Shown: positions 1 to 12,124 of the stretch, piece after piece
How positions within the stretch are numbered: position 1 is the first letter of the stretch
Layout: each line of letters begins with the position of its first letter
Assembly: GCA_012656075.1 (NCBI GenBank)
Contig: JAAKBF010000171.1
Span: 1,674,001 to 1,738,000 of the forward strand
Direction of reading: 5' to 3'
Source: Phytophthora hibernalis
Lineage: Eukaryota > Oomycota > Peronosporomycetes > Peronosporales > Peronosporaceae
DNA: 64,000 nt
Notes under the pieces: model-generated
What the model was told of the DNA's origin: nothing
Seen by the model: only the letters and a program-made list of their open reading frames with translations
Databases searched by the model: none
Made by a program: the position numbers and the translations under genes

Positions 1-369
1 GTACGTCATTTCCCAAAATGCCGACCCAAACACCCAACTTGACCCGCATACGACCCAGGCGAAAGTCCATTGACATACGGTACACATGTGCTTGAAAACC
101 CACTTCCTTACAGTAAGTTCGCACCGCTTGCCTGCGAACCATCGATTTACTTGAAAAGACGCTACGAAATGGGCTTGCTTGAAAATAAACCTTTGTTTGC
201 TTGAAAATAATCATTACCCCGAATCAACACTGGTCAACCGGGCAGGTTTATGATTCCACATCTGGTCAATTGCCAGATAGCGCCACCCCGTATACGCAAG
301 CAGTAGGGTGCGTTAATGAGAGCAGAGGCTGCAAGAAAGCAGCAACAGTCGATTCCTCTTGCGGTAAGC
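1..369. other. No gene recognised at left edge
   Basis: I see no conserved protein, RNA or repeat here. The sequence leads into the malate dehydrogenase relic that begins near 370. Confidence 0.5.
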
Positions 370-815
370 TCAGATCACGACCATATGCACGTCCTTGGCC
401 GTGAATTTGTGGACCTTCGTCGCGTTCACCCTTCCCCACAAGGAACGAGCGCAGACGATCGTGTTCCAGCCGTGTTCCAGCCAAGAAGTTGCGATGGGAG
501 ATTCTGGACACGTTCTCCACGTCGTGGCTGGCGAACTGCTCGAAGGCCGCTCCCTGCGCCTTGAAGATAGCCCCGCTCGTCTCGAACATTGCCTTGCGCG
601 GCTCACACTGCTTTCGCGAGAAGCCGCCCACGAGGATGGCCAAGTCCGCGTCCTTTAAGACGACCTTCTGGTCCACCGTGAAGTGATGACGTCCACGAGG
701 TTGAAATCGCAGTCCTGCAGCCCATCTTGACGCTCTCCAGCTCATCCTATGCTGGCGCATGTCCAGCAGCCGCAGATCCACGTGCTTCTCGGGGACAAAC
801 ACGTGGCCGATGCAG
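370..815 (-). pseudogene. Malate dehydrogenase pseudogene fragment
   Basis: Read on the minus strand, three frames together give a cytosolic-type NAD malate dehydrogenase segment. From 5' to 3' I see a beta-strand ending LRLLDM, then ELESVKMG and LQDCDFNLVDVIT in shifted frames, then DADLAILVGGFSRKQCEPRK (the family has VAILVGGFPRK), then KAQGAAFEQFA, then NFLAGTRLEHDR (family NFxALTRLDHNR), then KVHKFTAKDVHMVVI. The GNPANTN stretch between the cofactor and substrate regions is missing and there are at least three frame changes. No N- or C-terminal domain is present. It is a decayed copy, possibly processed, and not a working enzyme. Confidence 0.75.
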
Positions 816-1217
816 ATTACAGGGAAAAGCAGTGTGAGAGTGTAGACACCAGAGATACAGAGAGAGGGAGCGGCAGGAGACGCGTACGCAGAGGCAGCAG
901 CGATAATGCGATCTGGCTGAAGGCACCCGATACGACGATTCTCAGGGTGATCGCTATTTTATTTTAGAACGTGGTTTAAAAACCCATGGTTAATGAAACT
1001 TTGTTTAAGAAACGTTTAGAACCTTTCTTTTCCGTCTACCCCGGTACTCGCATCACAAACCGGTACCATGGTTAGAGCTGTCGCCAAAGTTAAGATTAAC
1101 GTTATTAAGCCTATTGCGACCAACATTATAATTGAAGTTGTATACCTAATTTCCAAAGTAAAATGTTAAACATGCATAAATCCTTGGTTTTAGCCCGCAC
1201 CCCGCAGCATAATATTA
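816..1217. other. Intergenic, nothing recognised
   Basis: AT-rich sequence with no coding similarity that I can identify, ending at the first MITE copy. Confidence 0.4.
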
Positions 1218-1371
1218 CAGTAATGTGCGTCAATAAGGAACACCTGATATGAATATAATTAAGGAGGGTGTAGGCGCTTTCAATCCGCATACAGATGTTC
1301 CTCACAGACAGATGTATAATATCTCAAAGGATATTAGTTGATACCCCGTTCCTTATTGACGCACATTACTG
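1218..1371. mobile_element. MITE family A, copy 1 (TA-flanked)
   Basis: A 154-bp non-coding element with terminal inverted repeats starting CAGTAATGTGCGTCAATAAG and flanked by TA on both sides (1216-1217 and 1372-1373). TA duplication and a CAGT start are typical of Tc1/mariner-derived MITEs. The left arm reads on into AACACCTGATAT, which is shared with copies at 24783-24969 and 56261-56413. It contains no ORF and must be mobilised in trans. Confidence 0.85.
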
Positions 1372-2811
1372 TATCATTTTGCGTGGTTTTACAATACGTA
1401 TTGCAATTATTGTAGATAGGTTTACCGCAAATGGTATGATTGGTCAAAAATAAAATCCTGTCATTATGATTTGTTTTACTTTGGAACAAACAGGAATGAT
1501 GGTCAAAAGTATTTTACGCTGGTCATTTATGAAAATTACCAAATCTTTTTAAAAAACCCTTGGGCGCGGCTGCCACTCAGCTCATTATCGATTCTCCCGC
1601 TTTGCCGCACAGTCGCCCCCTCCTTCCGAGCTGCACGCGTGAGGCTGATGCTACCGGTACACTCCTCGCACCGCCGCTGCCTCTGCTGCTCGTACGTCTA
1701 CCGCTTAATGCTGGTATTACCTAGGTGATGAATGCTTACTCATGTCTATGAAGAGGCCTCAGAGAGACCGTTTGCAACCGAAGCGAATCGGAGGTCTACA
1801 ATGGTCGGCGCGTGGGCCGGCGTAGTTGCCCTCACAAGGAGTTACCTTTTTCCTAGACACCGCGCCTGGCCGCAGGCGAGAGCCAACGCGTGAGTGCCCG
1901 CCCCCGTGCCCGCCCCCTCGCTCGTTAGATGCATCTTTGATTGTACAAATATAGGTTGGCGTACGTGTTACAAGACTGTTACCATGGCATGTTCGTACAC
2001 ACTAGAGATGGCGTAGATCGAAGGCACTGTGCCGCGCGAGCACTAGCCACGAAGTCTTTTCGTGCGTTCAGACGACTTCGCCGCAGTATCAATGGACCAA
2101 TGAACGGACGCCACGGCGAGCCGTTTGCGCATCCTTGAACATGCTATTTCTAAATATATCTCCGGGTGGGGTAAGTTTTGAAAACTATAAAACGTACTTA
2201 AAAAGATGGTTTGTACACGTACAAACCGTTTTGTACAAATACAAACAGTTTGTACCTGATTTGTACGTCTTAGCACGGCTATGTCTGGGCGTTTTGTACC
2301 ACTAGCACAAGACATTTGTAAAACGAAGCATATTTCAGGGTTTTAGGGGTACCAACCGCAATTGGGTTAACCTCTATTTTTCTTAAAGTTAGGGCTAACC
2401 TCCAGACTTCCGCTTAACCTCCGTTAACCTCCAGCCATCCCCATACAAAATTCAAGTAAAAAATGTTGTGTCAATTCTCGATTCACCCTCGCAGACAATG
2501 GAAGAGCTCCGACCGCCAGGCTCACACATAGCACACCAAAGCGATTTCGCACCATGAGCAACCACAGCTCTAACAACGATGATTCCGCTTGTGGTCCCCG
2601 TTCGCGAGTTCTTAGTCTTGGAAGGCGCTTTCGCGTGGTGGTGTGAGGGCATGCTGCACGGGCCGATGTGGAGACCAGGGAGTACTTGGGGAAATACTAA
2701 CCACTCCGAAAGAGCAGCCAACCGTGGCCTTCAACTGTCGATTGAATTTGACCTCGGGAAATGTTGGGAAACATCTTCTCGCTCCTGATTGGCTGATAAA
2801 GTCTAAGCCTA
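1372..2811. other. Intergenic with GTACAAA palindromes and TTAACCTC repeats
   Basis: No protein is recognised. Around 2205-2262 the motif TTTGTAC and its complement GTACAAA recur several times in both orientations, making small hairpins. Around 2355-2435 TTAACCTC/CTAACCTC recurs; the same word appears again near 3700-3720. The short ORFs here are low-complexity. Confidence 0.4.
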
Positions 2812-3290
2812 AGTGGGGGAGAATGTAGCGGGGCTACTAGAAGAGTGACGGGGTCACTCTTCCGAGATGGATACACATCGACTCCACGTCACTTGTGGTG
2901 TGGAACACACGACGGCCACTCACCAACGTGCCACAACCAACGGTTCATATTACATATAGGACAAGCTGTAGGTTACTTAGAAATTGTATTACAGGCCAAT
3001 TTAATGTACATCTACAAATACACTCAGTCTTTAAACTACGCCATTCTAGCCACTCAGCTCCCGCAGACCAGGAGCTCGTGAACTGCCGTTTACTTAGAGT
3101 TTGTACACTCTTGAAGCAACGCTTCCTCAAGCAAGGTGCTTGTGTGACCCCTGTCACAGGATGCTTACAATGCATAAGATTAATAGAATTTGTCTAATCC
3201 AATGATCTTTTGCTTCTAAAGCTTAGTCTAATTATGTTCACGTTATATTTGGTCAATTTCGGATCGTTAGTTCTCCATTCCACCAATCAG
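2811..3290 (+). repeat. Possible LTR retrotransposon end: polypurine tract and LTR start
   Basis: A purine run AAGTGGGGGAGAA (2811-2823) is followed directly by TGTAGCGGGGCTACTAG, the layout expected for a polypurine tract next to a 3' LTR beginning with TG at 2824. I could not find the matching LTR or the right end, so its extent is a guess. Confidence 0.3.
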
Positions 3291-5002
3291 TGATTAATTG
3301 CAGGAATTTTTACTTCGCTGTGTTGATTGATTGGGTGACCTTAAAACTATCTTAACGTATGCTAACCCAACAGATTTGACCACAACGATTCTGCTGGTAG
3401 GATCCGCAACTTGAACTGATAAATATTGATTGCGCAGAATTTTTTTAGTTGTTCGAATTGATAGATGAGTTTCTAAAGTGCATGTAGCGCTGCTCGGAGT
3501 CAACCACTGTAAATCTAAAACAATTTAGAGCGCTCACAGAAGACAGTTTCCGTCCCAAAGAGGCCTGACATGATGCATCAAGCGCTCTGTGAATAAAGAT
3601 ATTAAAATCATTACAAGCATGTACATTATGTTTCGGGCCGGAGGTAGTACGATGGTTAGAGCTGTTGTAGTTAGCTAACTTTAGTAACTTTGTTAACATT
3701 TACCTCTGCTTAACCTCTATCTGTGTGACACACACAGATTAGAGCCATACAAAAACCAGGTATGGGGGCACCACCACACCCGGGCACCAACATCACCGAG
3801 TGCTACGACAACGTCGTGGGCTTGTGTTGTGGCAATGAGACCAACTATCGCATCGTACAACCCCGAGGTGCAAGGCGAAGATCCTGCGCAATGAGGAATG
3901 CATGAGTTTGCTGGGCGGAGGGCGCTGACGGACCGCAAGCGAACGCTGGATCCGATCGTCGAAGGTTACTTGCATCTACACAGGTCTGGAGCTCTACTCC
4001 CAGCTTTCAGACTTGCTGCTGCAGCTTCTCCTCGCTGGGAGCACTCTCGCTCGTAGCTGCGGATAGCTGAGACTGCTTCTCTTGCAGCGGTCTGGACTGC
4101 GTCTTCTGGCGGCGGTGCTCGCGACAGAGCCCTCGGTCGTAGTCCTTCTGGTGAGTTGGAGACTTGAGGGTGAATGGCAAAATTCAAAGCAAATGAGTGT
4201 TCACCCGTCGTTGTAGTGCGTGAGCTCGGCTGCTGTAATCTGTCGAGTGGCACGATTACAACGCCAGCAAGAGGTGTAAATCTTTGTTGGCATTCAAGGA
4301 TGCAGCTCTATTCCCAAGTAGCCCTAAAACTTTTTCGACATGGCAAACCTCCACTACTGGATCGAGGCACGCTTCTTTTTGCCGAGCATGCGAACTCAAC
4401 CTCTGCACGAATAAGATCGGTGCGAGCTTGAGCCTCGTTCTCTGGGGTTAAATGACAGTAAAAATCTGCGGATGATCACTTTCAAGCCGTGCTCTGGGCT
4501 GAGGAATATCCTGAAAATGTTAATCTAGATGCGATTTCGGATCCCGTTCCGGTACGATGGCAATCTCCGGACGATTAGCTGTGGGTCTGCTTTTTGACTC
4601 GCTTGCGATGACGACCCGTGGTGTTCGCTGTAGCTTTTGCTTGGAGTTGAAGGCTGTCGCGAGCCAGAGGGAGGCCCATGTTGTCGCTTAATTGGCGGTG
4701 TTGCAGTATTCTGTGGCACATTGTAAGCGCTGGCTTGAGGAATGCTGGAACGACTGCGTAGTGGGTAGCGGCTAGAGGTGGGAGTCGGACTGGACGCACC
4801 AGGAGAATGCTCTAGACGTGTCTTAGGCTCACTTCATCATTATTATATTAAAACCGACTTGTCGCTCTGGTTGACACAGAGTCCTTTTTGTTGCATTATT
4901 TGCGACCTACTACATCCAATATTCTTATACGAAGTGCGTAAAATGGACACGTCTCCAGTCGCCTCATAATCCAGTCGCTTCGTAGTCCAGTCATCCCAGA
5001 GA
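3291..5002. other. No recognised gene; minus-strand coding-like patch
   Basis: Minus-strand open stretches at about 3966-4440 and 4525-4800 are rich in Ser, Pro and Arg and could be remains of a retroelement gag or of a host gene. I found no diagnostic motif. Confidence 0.35.
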
Positions 5003-5893
5003 TCACTCGCCCCGCTCGTCTGGTAAGAAGAGCTGGCCAGGAGCGCCATCTAGAAGTCTCCGGAACATCTCGGCTACCTGTCTACACAGCCTACAAACAT
5101 TCACTGATCCCGGACGTGGTGGTAAGCTTCTAGGGCGACATGCTGCCATTGTTTTAATGGAGGTCTGTACCCATGGCTCTAACTCGGTCAATATTTTTGA
5201 TAAAGGCGCGATGAAACGATGACCGTGTAAACGTTCCATCAGTTGGTTTCTAGACAACGAAGCCTCGGTGATCAACTGCTGTAAAAATTGAGCGGCGTTT
5301 CCCGCGCGAAAATGGAAGTCGCACGACGCACATGGTATAGCGCCGCGACCAACCATACTGTCTGTTTGCATGTCTTCGTCTTTAGAGGTTTCGTCGACAA
5401 ATAGAATTGCTCCGGGTAGGAAAAATGGCTTCAATCTTGGCCTTGTAGTTAGCAATCTGAAACCAAGACATATTTAGTGAGCACATTAGACCTGAATAAC
5501 TTAGTAATTGTTCTCACCTCAAGGGGGACACTCTCCCTGGCCGCTCGTGTGATGACCTTTCTTGTCAAACCGAGGTCAAAGAGAAGAGTACGGCAAATTG
5601 CAGAGAGTGACACGTTCTTGATGTCAGGGTGGGTGTTACGGAGATGCTCTTGAAGTTCTTCCAGAATGCTCGCTTACGTAATTTTGAACAGCGGAAAGCA
5701 CATCGTCCGGCCAGCGTGCTGTCTTCTTCGCAGGCTTCTCTTCCTCTACAACTCCTTTCTCTAAAAATAATTTGTACCAGCCTGAAATTGTTCGTGGCTT
5801 TGGGCCAAATATGTCGCTGATAAAGCCTACCTCGATTCCGTACACACGAATCAGTGAAATGGATCGCCAACTGTAATCTGCTGAGTAGGTCAT
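5003..5893 (-). pseudogene. Mariner/IS630-like transposase pseudogene
   Basis: DDE transposase of the IS630/Tc1/mariner group, frameshifted. From an ATG at 5893 comes a helix-turn-helix region (RSISLIRVYGIEVGFISDIF ... RTISGWYKLFLEKG) and the basic linker KKTARWPDDV. A second frame then gives ILEELQEHLRNTHPDIKN ... CRTLLFDLGLTRKVI and RAARESVPLE. A likely intron (minus strand GTGAGA to TTTCAG, about 5461-5519) precedes FVDETSKD, the first catalytic Asp. The region after that is scrambled and I cannot place the second Asp or the Glu. The same family is better preserved at 41167-42253. Not functional as it stands. Confidence 0.75.
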
Positions 5894-6550
5894 GTCTTCT
5901 GTGCTTCAAGGACGCTTCAGAAATGCGCTTTGAAAACGGCATTTCCGGGTGCACTGGCCCTAATTCAAAACGTATGGCTGCTACTATCCTTTATACTAGC
6001 ACATAAAATACTTTTACTGAAGATGGTAGCTCGTAATTAAGACTTCACTCATTTCCAAAACTGAGTTTTAATATCCCATTTTGCAAAAACATCTGCAAAG
6101 CACAATAACACCAGCCTTATCAATAATGGAAAGCGGGGCTACAAAAACTACAATGGTATACCATTTTTGACCAATTTTGACCCATTTAATCGACACTCAT
6201 CTCACCTGTAGCTGTACTCATCAAAAAGTGGATTATACGTTTTATGTAGTGGTCCCTTATCAATGCAGTCCTAAAAACTTGTTGACTTATTCGCATAACT
6301 CTTATCGGGACTGCAAAACGTAGCTCTTGTCTGACGGTCTTATTGTACCTAAACTTATCTTATGAAGGACAACTCTTACAAATCAAATGAAAGTGTTAAG
6401 TCAATTTATTAACACGATTTGAAGTGCCACGTTATCCACGTCGTCTACGAAGAGGAGGGGTTGTGAGACTTATCTTGCCTGCGTATTGCCGTTACAGTTG
6501 TCGGCTTCAAGGTTTCTCGCCCTCATAAACTCTCGTAGCTTCGGGAATTG
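5894..6550. other. AT-rich gap, possible copia 3' end
   Basis: No gene. The position just downstream (minus-strand sense) of the copia RNase H suggests that the copia 3' untranslated region and LTR would lie here, but I could not match two LTR copies. Confidence 0.35.
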
Positions 6551-7018
6551 TACTTAGGGTAGTGCCTTTGTCAGTGCATCTGCTACCATATCTTTGGTAT
6601 TGTAGTACGTAATGTTGACACTATCTCTTTCGTATGCTTCACGGGCATATGAGTATCTCGTCTCTATATGCTTAGTCGACGAATGACTAGCAGGATTTTT
6701 AGCAATACTTATTGCTGCTGTATTGTCGCACCAACAATAAATTGGCTGTTTTTGTTGCCATCCAAGTTCCTTTAAGAGCAGCCATAACCATTCGCTTTCC
6801 TTTACACGCTCACTTACGGCAACTAATTCAGCCTGTTCTGTGTGCAAACTGACCATATCTTGTCTACAACGCTTCGAAGAGACACATGCATCAGCGAGTA
6901 TTGACACGTAACCAGTAACTGATTTACGATCTTCATTAGCGTTTGCGAAGCTCGCATCTGAGTATAGTTCATAAACTACCTCTTTGTTAGTTCCTTCGTA
7001 TACTAACCCATACATCGA
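6551..7018 (-). mobile_element. Ty1/copia RNase H domain
   Basis: The minus-strand ORF shows the copia RNase H signature in order: YELYSDASFANANEDRKSVT (first Asp with the ADA-like motif), SSKRCRQDMVSLHTEQAELV (Glu helix), WCDNTAAISIAKNPASHSST (second Asp), KHIETRYSYAREA, and an end at DMVADALTKALP. It is the C-terminal end of a copia Pol polyprotein. Its RT domain lies at 9296-10040 in the same orientation, separated by about 2.3 kb that holds a pogo-like element, so this is one copia copy interrupted by a later insertion. Confidence 0.9.
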
Positions 7019-8027
7019 TGTTCCTTAAGTACTATCTGTGCAGCTCTCCAATGAGACTAGTTACCGTATGGTCGTTGTCCTTGGCGACAAGGTATGAACA
7101 CAGTGATTTGGGGTTGAGTCGGCAAATCCTAAGATTTGAGACGATTTAACTGTTGTTTTATTAGCGCGTTGTTTTAGTATGCATTTCGGGAAAACACGCG
7201 CGAGGACGAGCTGGACGGTCGGCGCGAGCAGTGTGTTCGATGTCAGCTACGAACAGGTGCTGGATTCATGTCTGCACTGACCGCCAACGCTGCAGTCACG
7301 TTCGTCCCCACTGAGCTGTCCAAGTCCCACACGGTTTGACGCCTGTGACAGGCCCTGTCCGCGCCGCCGTTTCCCGCAGTGGTACATCAGCATGGTAATG
7401 ATCAAGTTCGTCGAGTTTGTGACCAAGTCGTCGTGCGACACCAGATTTCCATAAGAAAGGAAAATGCTGAAGGCGTTCTCGGAGGTGGCGGCGGAGCACA
7501 CGAATCTCATCAACACAAAGCTCATCCGTGTCCTGCTAGACAACAGCAAAAGCGCTGCGTCCCTACAGAGCGTCGTGCAGATCGCATTCGACGCCGTGAT
7601 CCTGCCGAAGTACCGCTTATTGAGGTACCTGGCCAATACGTTAGAGACCCGCATCCAGTTGGGTGACAAGACCTAACAGAACTACTTGGTGGTGGTGCTG
7701 CTGATCAAGATGGGCGCCGGCGTGCACGCGCAGAGGAGCAGCTGTAAGCAACGGTGATAAACGGTAGCGCCAACACGTGCTGCTGTTGATCACCATGGGC
7801 GCCGACGCGCAAAGGGCAGCGGCATCCCGCCGCTGTATCCGGTCTGTGATCGAGGACAGGAAGTTGTTGTGCAGACGCTGCTGAAGTGCACGACGGTCGG
7901 TTCTAAGGGCGAGACGTCGCTGCATATCTCAGTGACCTGACGGCGATTTAAGAAACACATGGAGAACGTCGGCGCGACCTAGCAGACTCGTGTACCACAT
8001 GAAAAAATAAAAAATATGAGTGGTATT
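7019..8027. other. Inserted sequence with unplaced coding-like fragments
   Basis: This lies between the copia RNase H and the pogo-like transposase, so it probably belongs to the insertion or to further nested DNA. On the plus strand, 7464-7676 reads MLKAFSEVAAEHTNLINTKL and continues open to a stop after GDKT. A later stretch ends KGETSLHIS, which resembles an ankyrin repeat end. The evidence is too thin for a domain call. Confidence 0.35.
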
Positions 8028-9290
8028 TTATTCATTATCGTCGGAATTAGAATCGCTATCGCAGCATTCACTGTCAATATCGTCTTCTGATGCAATTTCC
8101 TCTTCAACAATGTCGTGACGCTCCAATGCTTCAACGAGCTTGTCGATACCGATATCAACCAGCCTCTCTTCTTCCGAATTGATGACGCGGACGTCAGTGA
8201 GTAGACCGGCTTTGGCACAACCACTGATAATGGTTGAAGTTGAGAGTCTACCCCAGCACATAGAGATCCATTTAGTCATATCGGAGCGAGAAGGTGCCAC
8301 AAGCACAAACTTCTCATTGTCGAGTTTCTTTCGCAGCGCAGCAACTTTCCGACCGGTATTTTCCTGATCTAGCTCCTTCTGGGCACGAACAATTTCTTGC
8401 TCTAAACATTGTTTTTAGAACGACGCTCAGCTTCACCTTGATGAAATGAAAGGAGTTGTTCTTTAAGTCTGTCAATCCATAAGGCTCGAAGTTCGCCTTT
8501 AAACGGTTTGTTCCACGAGATGTCAGCGGGTTGACACACGTACGTATACTTCGGAGGGACTTTCAGCAAAATGACGTTCAGTGAGGCTGAGTCCAATATG
8601 CGCTGAAGTCATCTCATAGTAAGAGCACATTATCATTTAGGTTTTTACGATTAGCAAAATGATATTCCAAAAACTTCAGCGATAAATCCGTGTTCCACCA
8701 AGCTGATTTGTTGTCAAAAATTCTGCAGGGGTACTTTTGCTGAAGACCGTTGACTTCACGCCACACTCTTGAGCCAAAACCATTGCGAAGCTTATTGTTA
8801 GCAGCTTGCTTGTCTGCGTTCAACGCGGGAGTACTCTTGAACAGAATGAACGGGTCAATTTTTTACCACTGGAATCGCCAAGTAGCATTGCTGTCGCCCG
8901 TCCCACACAGTCTTGGACCCCTTGTTGTTGGTTGTTCGCTTTGGTACGTACTCGAAAATACAGCTTTGAAAGAAAGATCACAAAAAGGTTTAGCTGGCAT
9001 AATAACACGACCGAGAATTATTTTGTACCTGTTTGGTCTGCATTAAAGACCTGGACACAGTTAAGCTCGACAATCGTCCGCATTACCTCCGTTCTAAATG
9101 CTTGAGCTGCTTCGGCTGCATCTTCAGGCGTTGTCTGTCCTTGTCGTGTTTTTGCTCGAAGCGATAACTTGTGTCGTCGCATGAACAACTGCATCCACGT
9201 TGCCGACGCGCAAACTGATATTCTGCTAAACCACACTCTTCTGCGACTTCCTTACCTTTCAGCCTTAACATTGTTCTAGACACCGGGGCG
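8028..9290 (-). pseudogene. Pogo/Tigger-like DDE transposase pseudogene inside copia
   Basis: Minus-strand pieces in several frames follow the pogo/CENP-B-type DDE order. They are an N-terminal segment with SLRAKTRQGQTTPEDAAEA and VQVFNADQTGTK (first Asp), then GFGSRVWREVNGLQQKY and SAWWNTDLSLKFLEYHFANR leading to DNVLLL (second Asp region), then VILLKVPPKYTYVCQPADIS with WNKPFKGELRALW (third Asp), and an acidic tail (EEEIASEDDIDSE). Frameshifts and stops separate the parts. It splits the copia element, so it inserted later. I could not locate its terminal repeats. Confidence 0.75.
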
Positions 9291-9295
9291 CAAGT

Positions 9296-10040
9296 CTAGA
9301 ATGTACTTATGTTGCGATAGGCTGTGCTGCTTATGATACTGATCTCAAATTTTAACAGATAATGAACATCACCAATGTCCTTCATTTTAAAGCATTGTGA
9401 CAATTTTGCATTAATGTCATTTACAGCTGATAGGCTTGAGCCAGCATTGATTAAGTCATACACATATACACATATTAAGGCGAAGTTGGTTACTCCATTA
9501 ACCTCCCACTTTTTCTTGTACAAACAGTGTCCTTTTTGCATCGAGAAAAATCTAATGACTCAAAAGATGTGCAACACCCTGTACGAAATTCGGGGCGCCT
9601 GTTTCAGTTCATTTAGGCTCTTAATTAGCTTACAGATTTTGCCATTATGATGTTGCATAAATCCAAGGGTGGAACCATATAATAGTTCCTCTAATAGTTC
9701 CCCATTTAGAAACGCAGTTGACACATCCATTTGGTGTATGTGAAAATCCTCTATTGTCGCAATTGCGAGCACTAATCTCAATGACTCATATCGGGCTACC
9801 GATGAGAATATATCGCCGAAGCCAACACCAAATCGCGGTGTATTTCCCATTACCACTAGTCGCGCTTTAAATCGCTCTACAGACTCATCTGCATGATATT
9901 TTACATCTCAAACCCAGTGACAGCCTAATGCCTTGCGTCGTTTGGGTAGATCAACCATCTTACATGTCTTATTTTCTATGAGGGTCTGATCTGACTTCTA
10001 ATGCACCGGGCCATGGTTCCCGGTACGGCTATGCAAATGC
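9296..10040 (-). mobile_element. Ty1/copia reverse transcriptase fragment
   Basis: On the minus strand the copia RT start MVDLPKRRKALGCHWV, then VERFKARLVVMGNTPRFGV, then MDVSTAFLNGELLEELLYGS (catalytic Asp) can be read. A second frame carries KKKWEVNGVTNFALICVYVY DLINAG (YVDD-type box altered to YVYDL) and KMKDIGDVHYLLKFEI. Stop codons and frame changes interrupt it. Together with the RNase H at 6551-7018 this is a disrupted copia pol. Confidence 0.85.
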
Positions 10041-10453
10041 CTCTTTTAGTGATTTGGAATTGGGATACGAGTCCTGCTAACTGTGACCTCTAAAATTGGG
10101 GTTATTGTTACTTCATATCCACCTAGTCTTGGGCTTCGTCGCCTCTTACGCACGTGGCTTATCGTGGCTTTTTTGTGTCTGTTATCATTTCGGTTGATGT
10201 TGATCTTTATACGACCTGAGAAGACGACTCATCTCAATGACTATCACCCGACTTCTCATCCTCGTCACCCTGAGTGCCATCACCTCCCACATCTCCCACG
10301 TCCCCCGCACTTGGAGCTGGCGGGTCTTTCCTTTTCACGCGCTGACTTGTGTCCAGCGCCTTTGAGACGCTCGTGTTTTCCGAGTGCCGAAGCCGATCCA
10401 GACGCAACGGCGTTGAACGCAGCTGTCGCGTCCGCTGGTGTGAGCAAGCAAAC
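10041..10453. other. Copia upstream linker, no gene
   Basis: Reads on the minus strand as Ser/Arg/Pro-rich sequence typical of the integrase-RT linker of copia Pol, broken by stops. I see no distinct feature. Confidence 0.35.
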
Positions 10454-12122
10454 TTATTCTATGTCGCCGCGACGAAGTTCACGTAGTAATCCATTCCAGG
10501 ATTGAACTGGAAGCTCCGTGAGAGCATACGCTGTGCGCGGCAGATTATGTACGCGCACGCTGCGTACGTACGACGGTTCTCCGTTGTGCTCAATGACTTG
10601 GATAACTTCAATGTCGGCGACGGCCCCGTGTTTAACACTAACTCGGACCCAGAGTCCGAGCCCGAACACCGGCGGAGACGATCGAAACGCTTCTGCTTCT
10701 GCTTCTTGTCACGGAGCGCGCTCTCCCTGGAGTGCGACGAGGGGTTGCTGACTGAACTCTCGTCAGACAACAATGCAGAGTGGTCCGATGCTGAGGGAAG
10801 CTGCGACCACTGCCGGTGCTTCTCATCCCCACACTGTGCTGCACCGGCTCCGGCCGGTGCGAGTAATCTTCACAGTGGCGCAGCCTCAGCTCCGGCTGAC
10901 GCGCCTCACGCTGCATCGACCCCTGTCGGCGCGCTTTGTTCTCTTTGTGGCACAGCGTCGGCCACTGCCGACGCGGAATGAAATCATCATCGACAACATC
11001 GTTAACGCGTCCAGCGACGCCGCTCCCGCGCACTATCGGCGCGAACGAAGTTATTCGTCGCGCCCGAATTCAACAGCACGTGCAGAATCAACACGATCAG
11101 TCGCTTGTCACTACTGGAGGTATTGGTATGTAACTGCGCATGAATCACAGCGAAGATGAAAGGCGACTCTGCCACTAGAGAGCTGTTGGCCTTCCCGTAA
11201 CCAGTAGGGTACTCGTCGTCCCGTTTTTGGATGCTGGGGGTTGTTAGCGTCCATCGCAATAGACGCCGACACCGGCGCCGGTGCGCGACAAACAGACGCA
11301 CGATGGCCAGCCTTCTGGCATCAAAGCCGACCAACGGACGCTGTGGACGGCTTCGACTGCAACGGCCGCGGCCACGACCCCATCCTCCTGGATAGTGTCG
11401 ATTTCCATTGGATCGGTCTCCGTGGTCGAGCTGGTCGGGAAGAGGGATGTCTACGACGCTAAGACATTGTAGACTTTGCGGGGAGAGATGTCGAATGCTT
11501 CCCCCATGGATGCGGGAGGCGTCCGCGTCAGGTAGAAGCGCTGATAACCAGCGTTCATTTCGGAGACGAAGATGTGGACTTGGGTCACCTAGTTTATGGT
11601 TTTTTAACAATGAAGCACACAAGGTGACAGGCGAGCTGGATGTTATCGCGTATGGCGAGCTTCCCTTGCTTCAATTTAAGGAAGGCCGTGCGTTGTTGGG
11701 TTTCGTCTTGAGCTGGCTCGAACGCGCAGCACAAAGCATCTCTGAGCGCATCGATCGTCCTGAAGCAGGACGGATCGGCCATCTTCTTGCCGAGGGCACA
11801 TTCCTTCGCCTTGCCGGCAAGGTTTGATAGGAGAAAATAACTCCGAACAAACTCATAGCGTAGTTGACAGGCCTCGCAGGCGAGGTACACTTCGCAAAAC
11901 CAGAGATTCAGTGCGAGGCGCTTCGAGCCCTCGCCAATGTACTTCGAAACGTCGATCTTGCCGACGTCTTCCTTCCTGGTTGAGGCGAGAGCCGACACTC
12001 GCCGCTGTGCGTCGGTAAGCTCACGTGTCACCAGGAATCCTTAAGCTGCTTCACGATTTTGATCCGGTGCGTCTTGCATAGGTAACGTGGATACCACCGC
12101 TTCACTTGAAGCTGCCACGAGG
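10454..12122 (-). pseudogene. Ty3/gypsy gag-protease fragment
   Basis: The minus-strand ORF at 11594-12031 is a retrotransposon gag. Visible motifs are NLAGKAKECALGKKMADPSC, FRTIDALRDALCCAFEPAQD, ETQQRTAFLKLKQGK and, in the next frame, a segment with EMNAGYQRFYLTRTPPASMG. Further along, LLNSGATNNFVRADS is a pepsin-type retroviral protease site in which the usual catalytic Asp (DSGA) is Asn. Low-complexity and frameshifted sequence follows to about 10454. It abuts a plus-strand RT fragment at about 12122, so the element has been rearranged. Confidence 0.75.
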
Positions 12123-12124
12123 CG

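Noticed and set aside
2355..2440. Telomere-like TTAACCTC repeats
   Set aside because: Oomycete telomeres are TTTAGGG-type; these are irregular and few.
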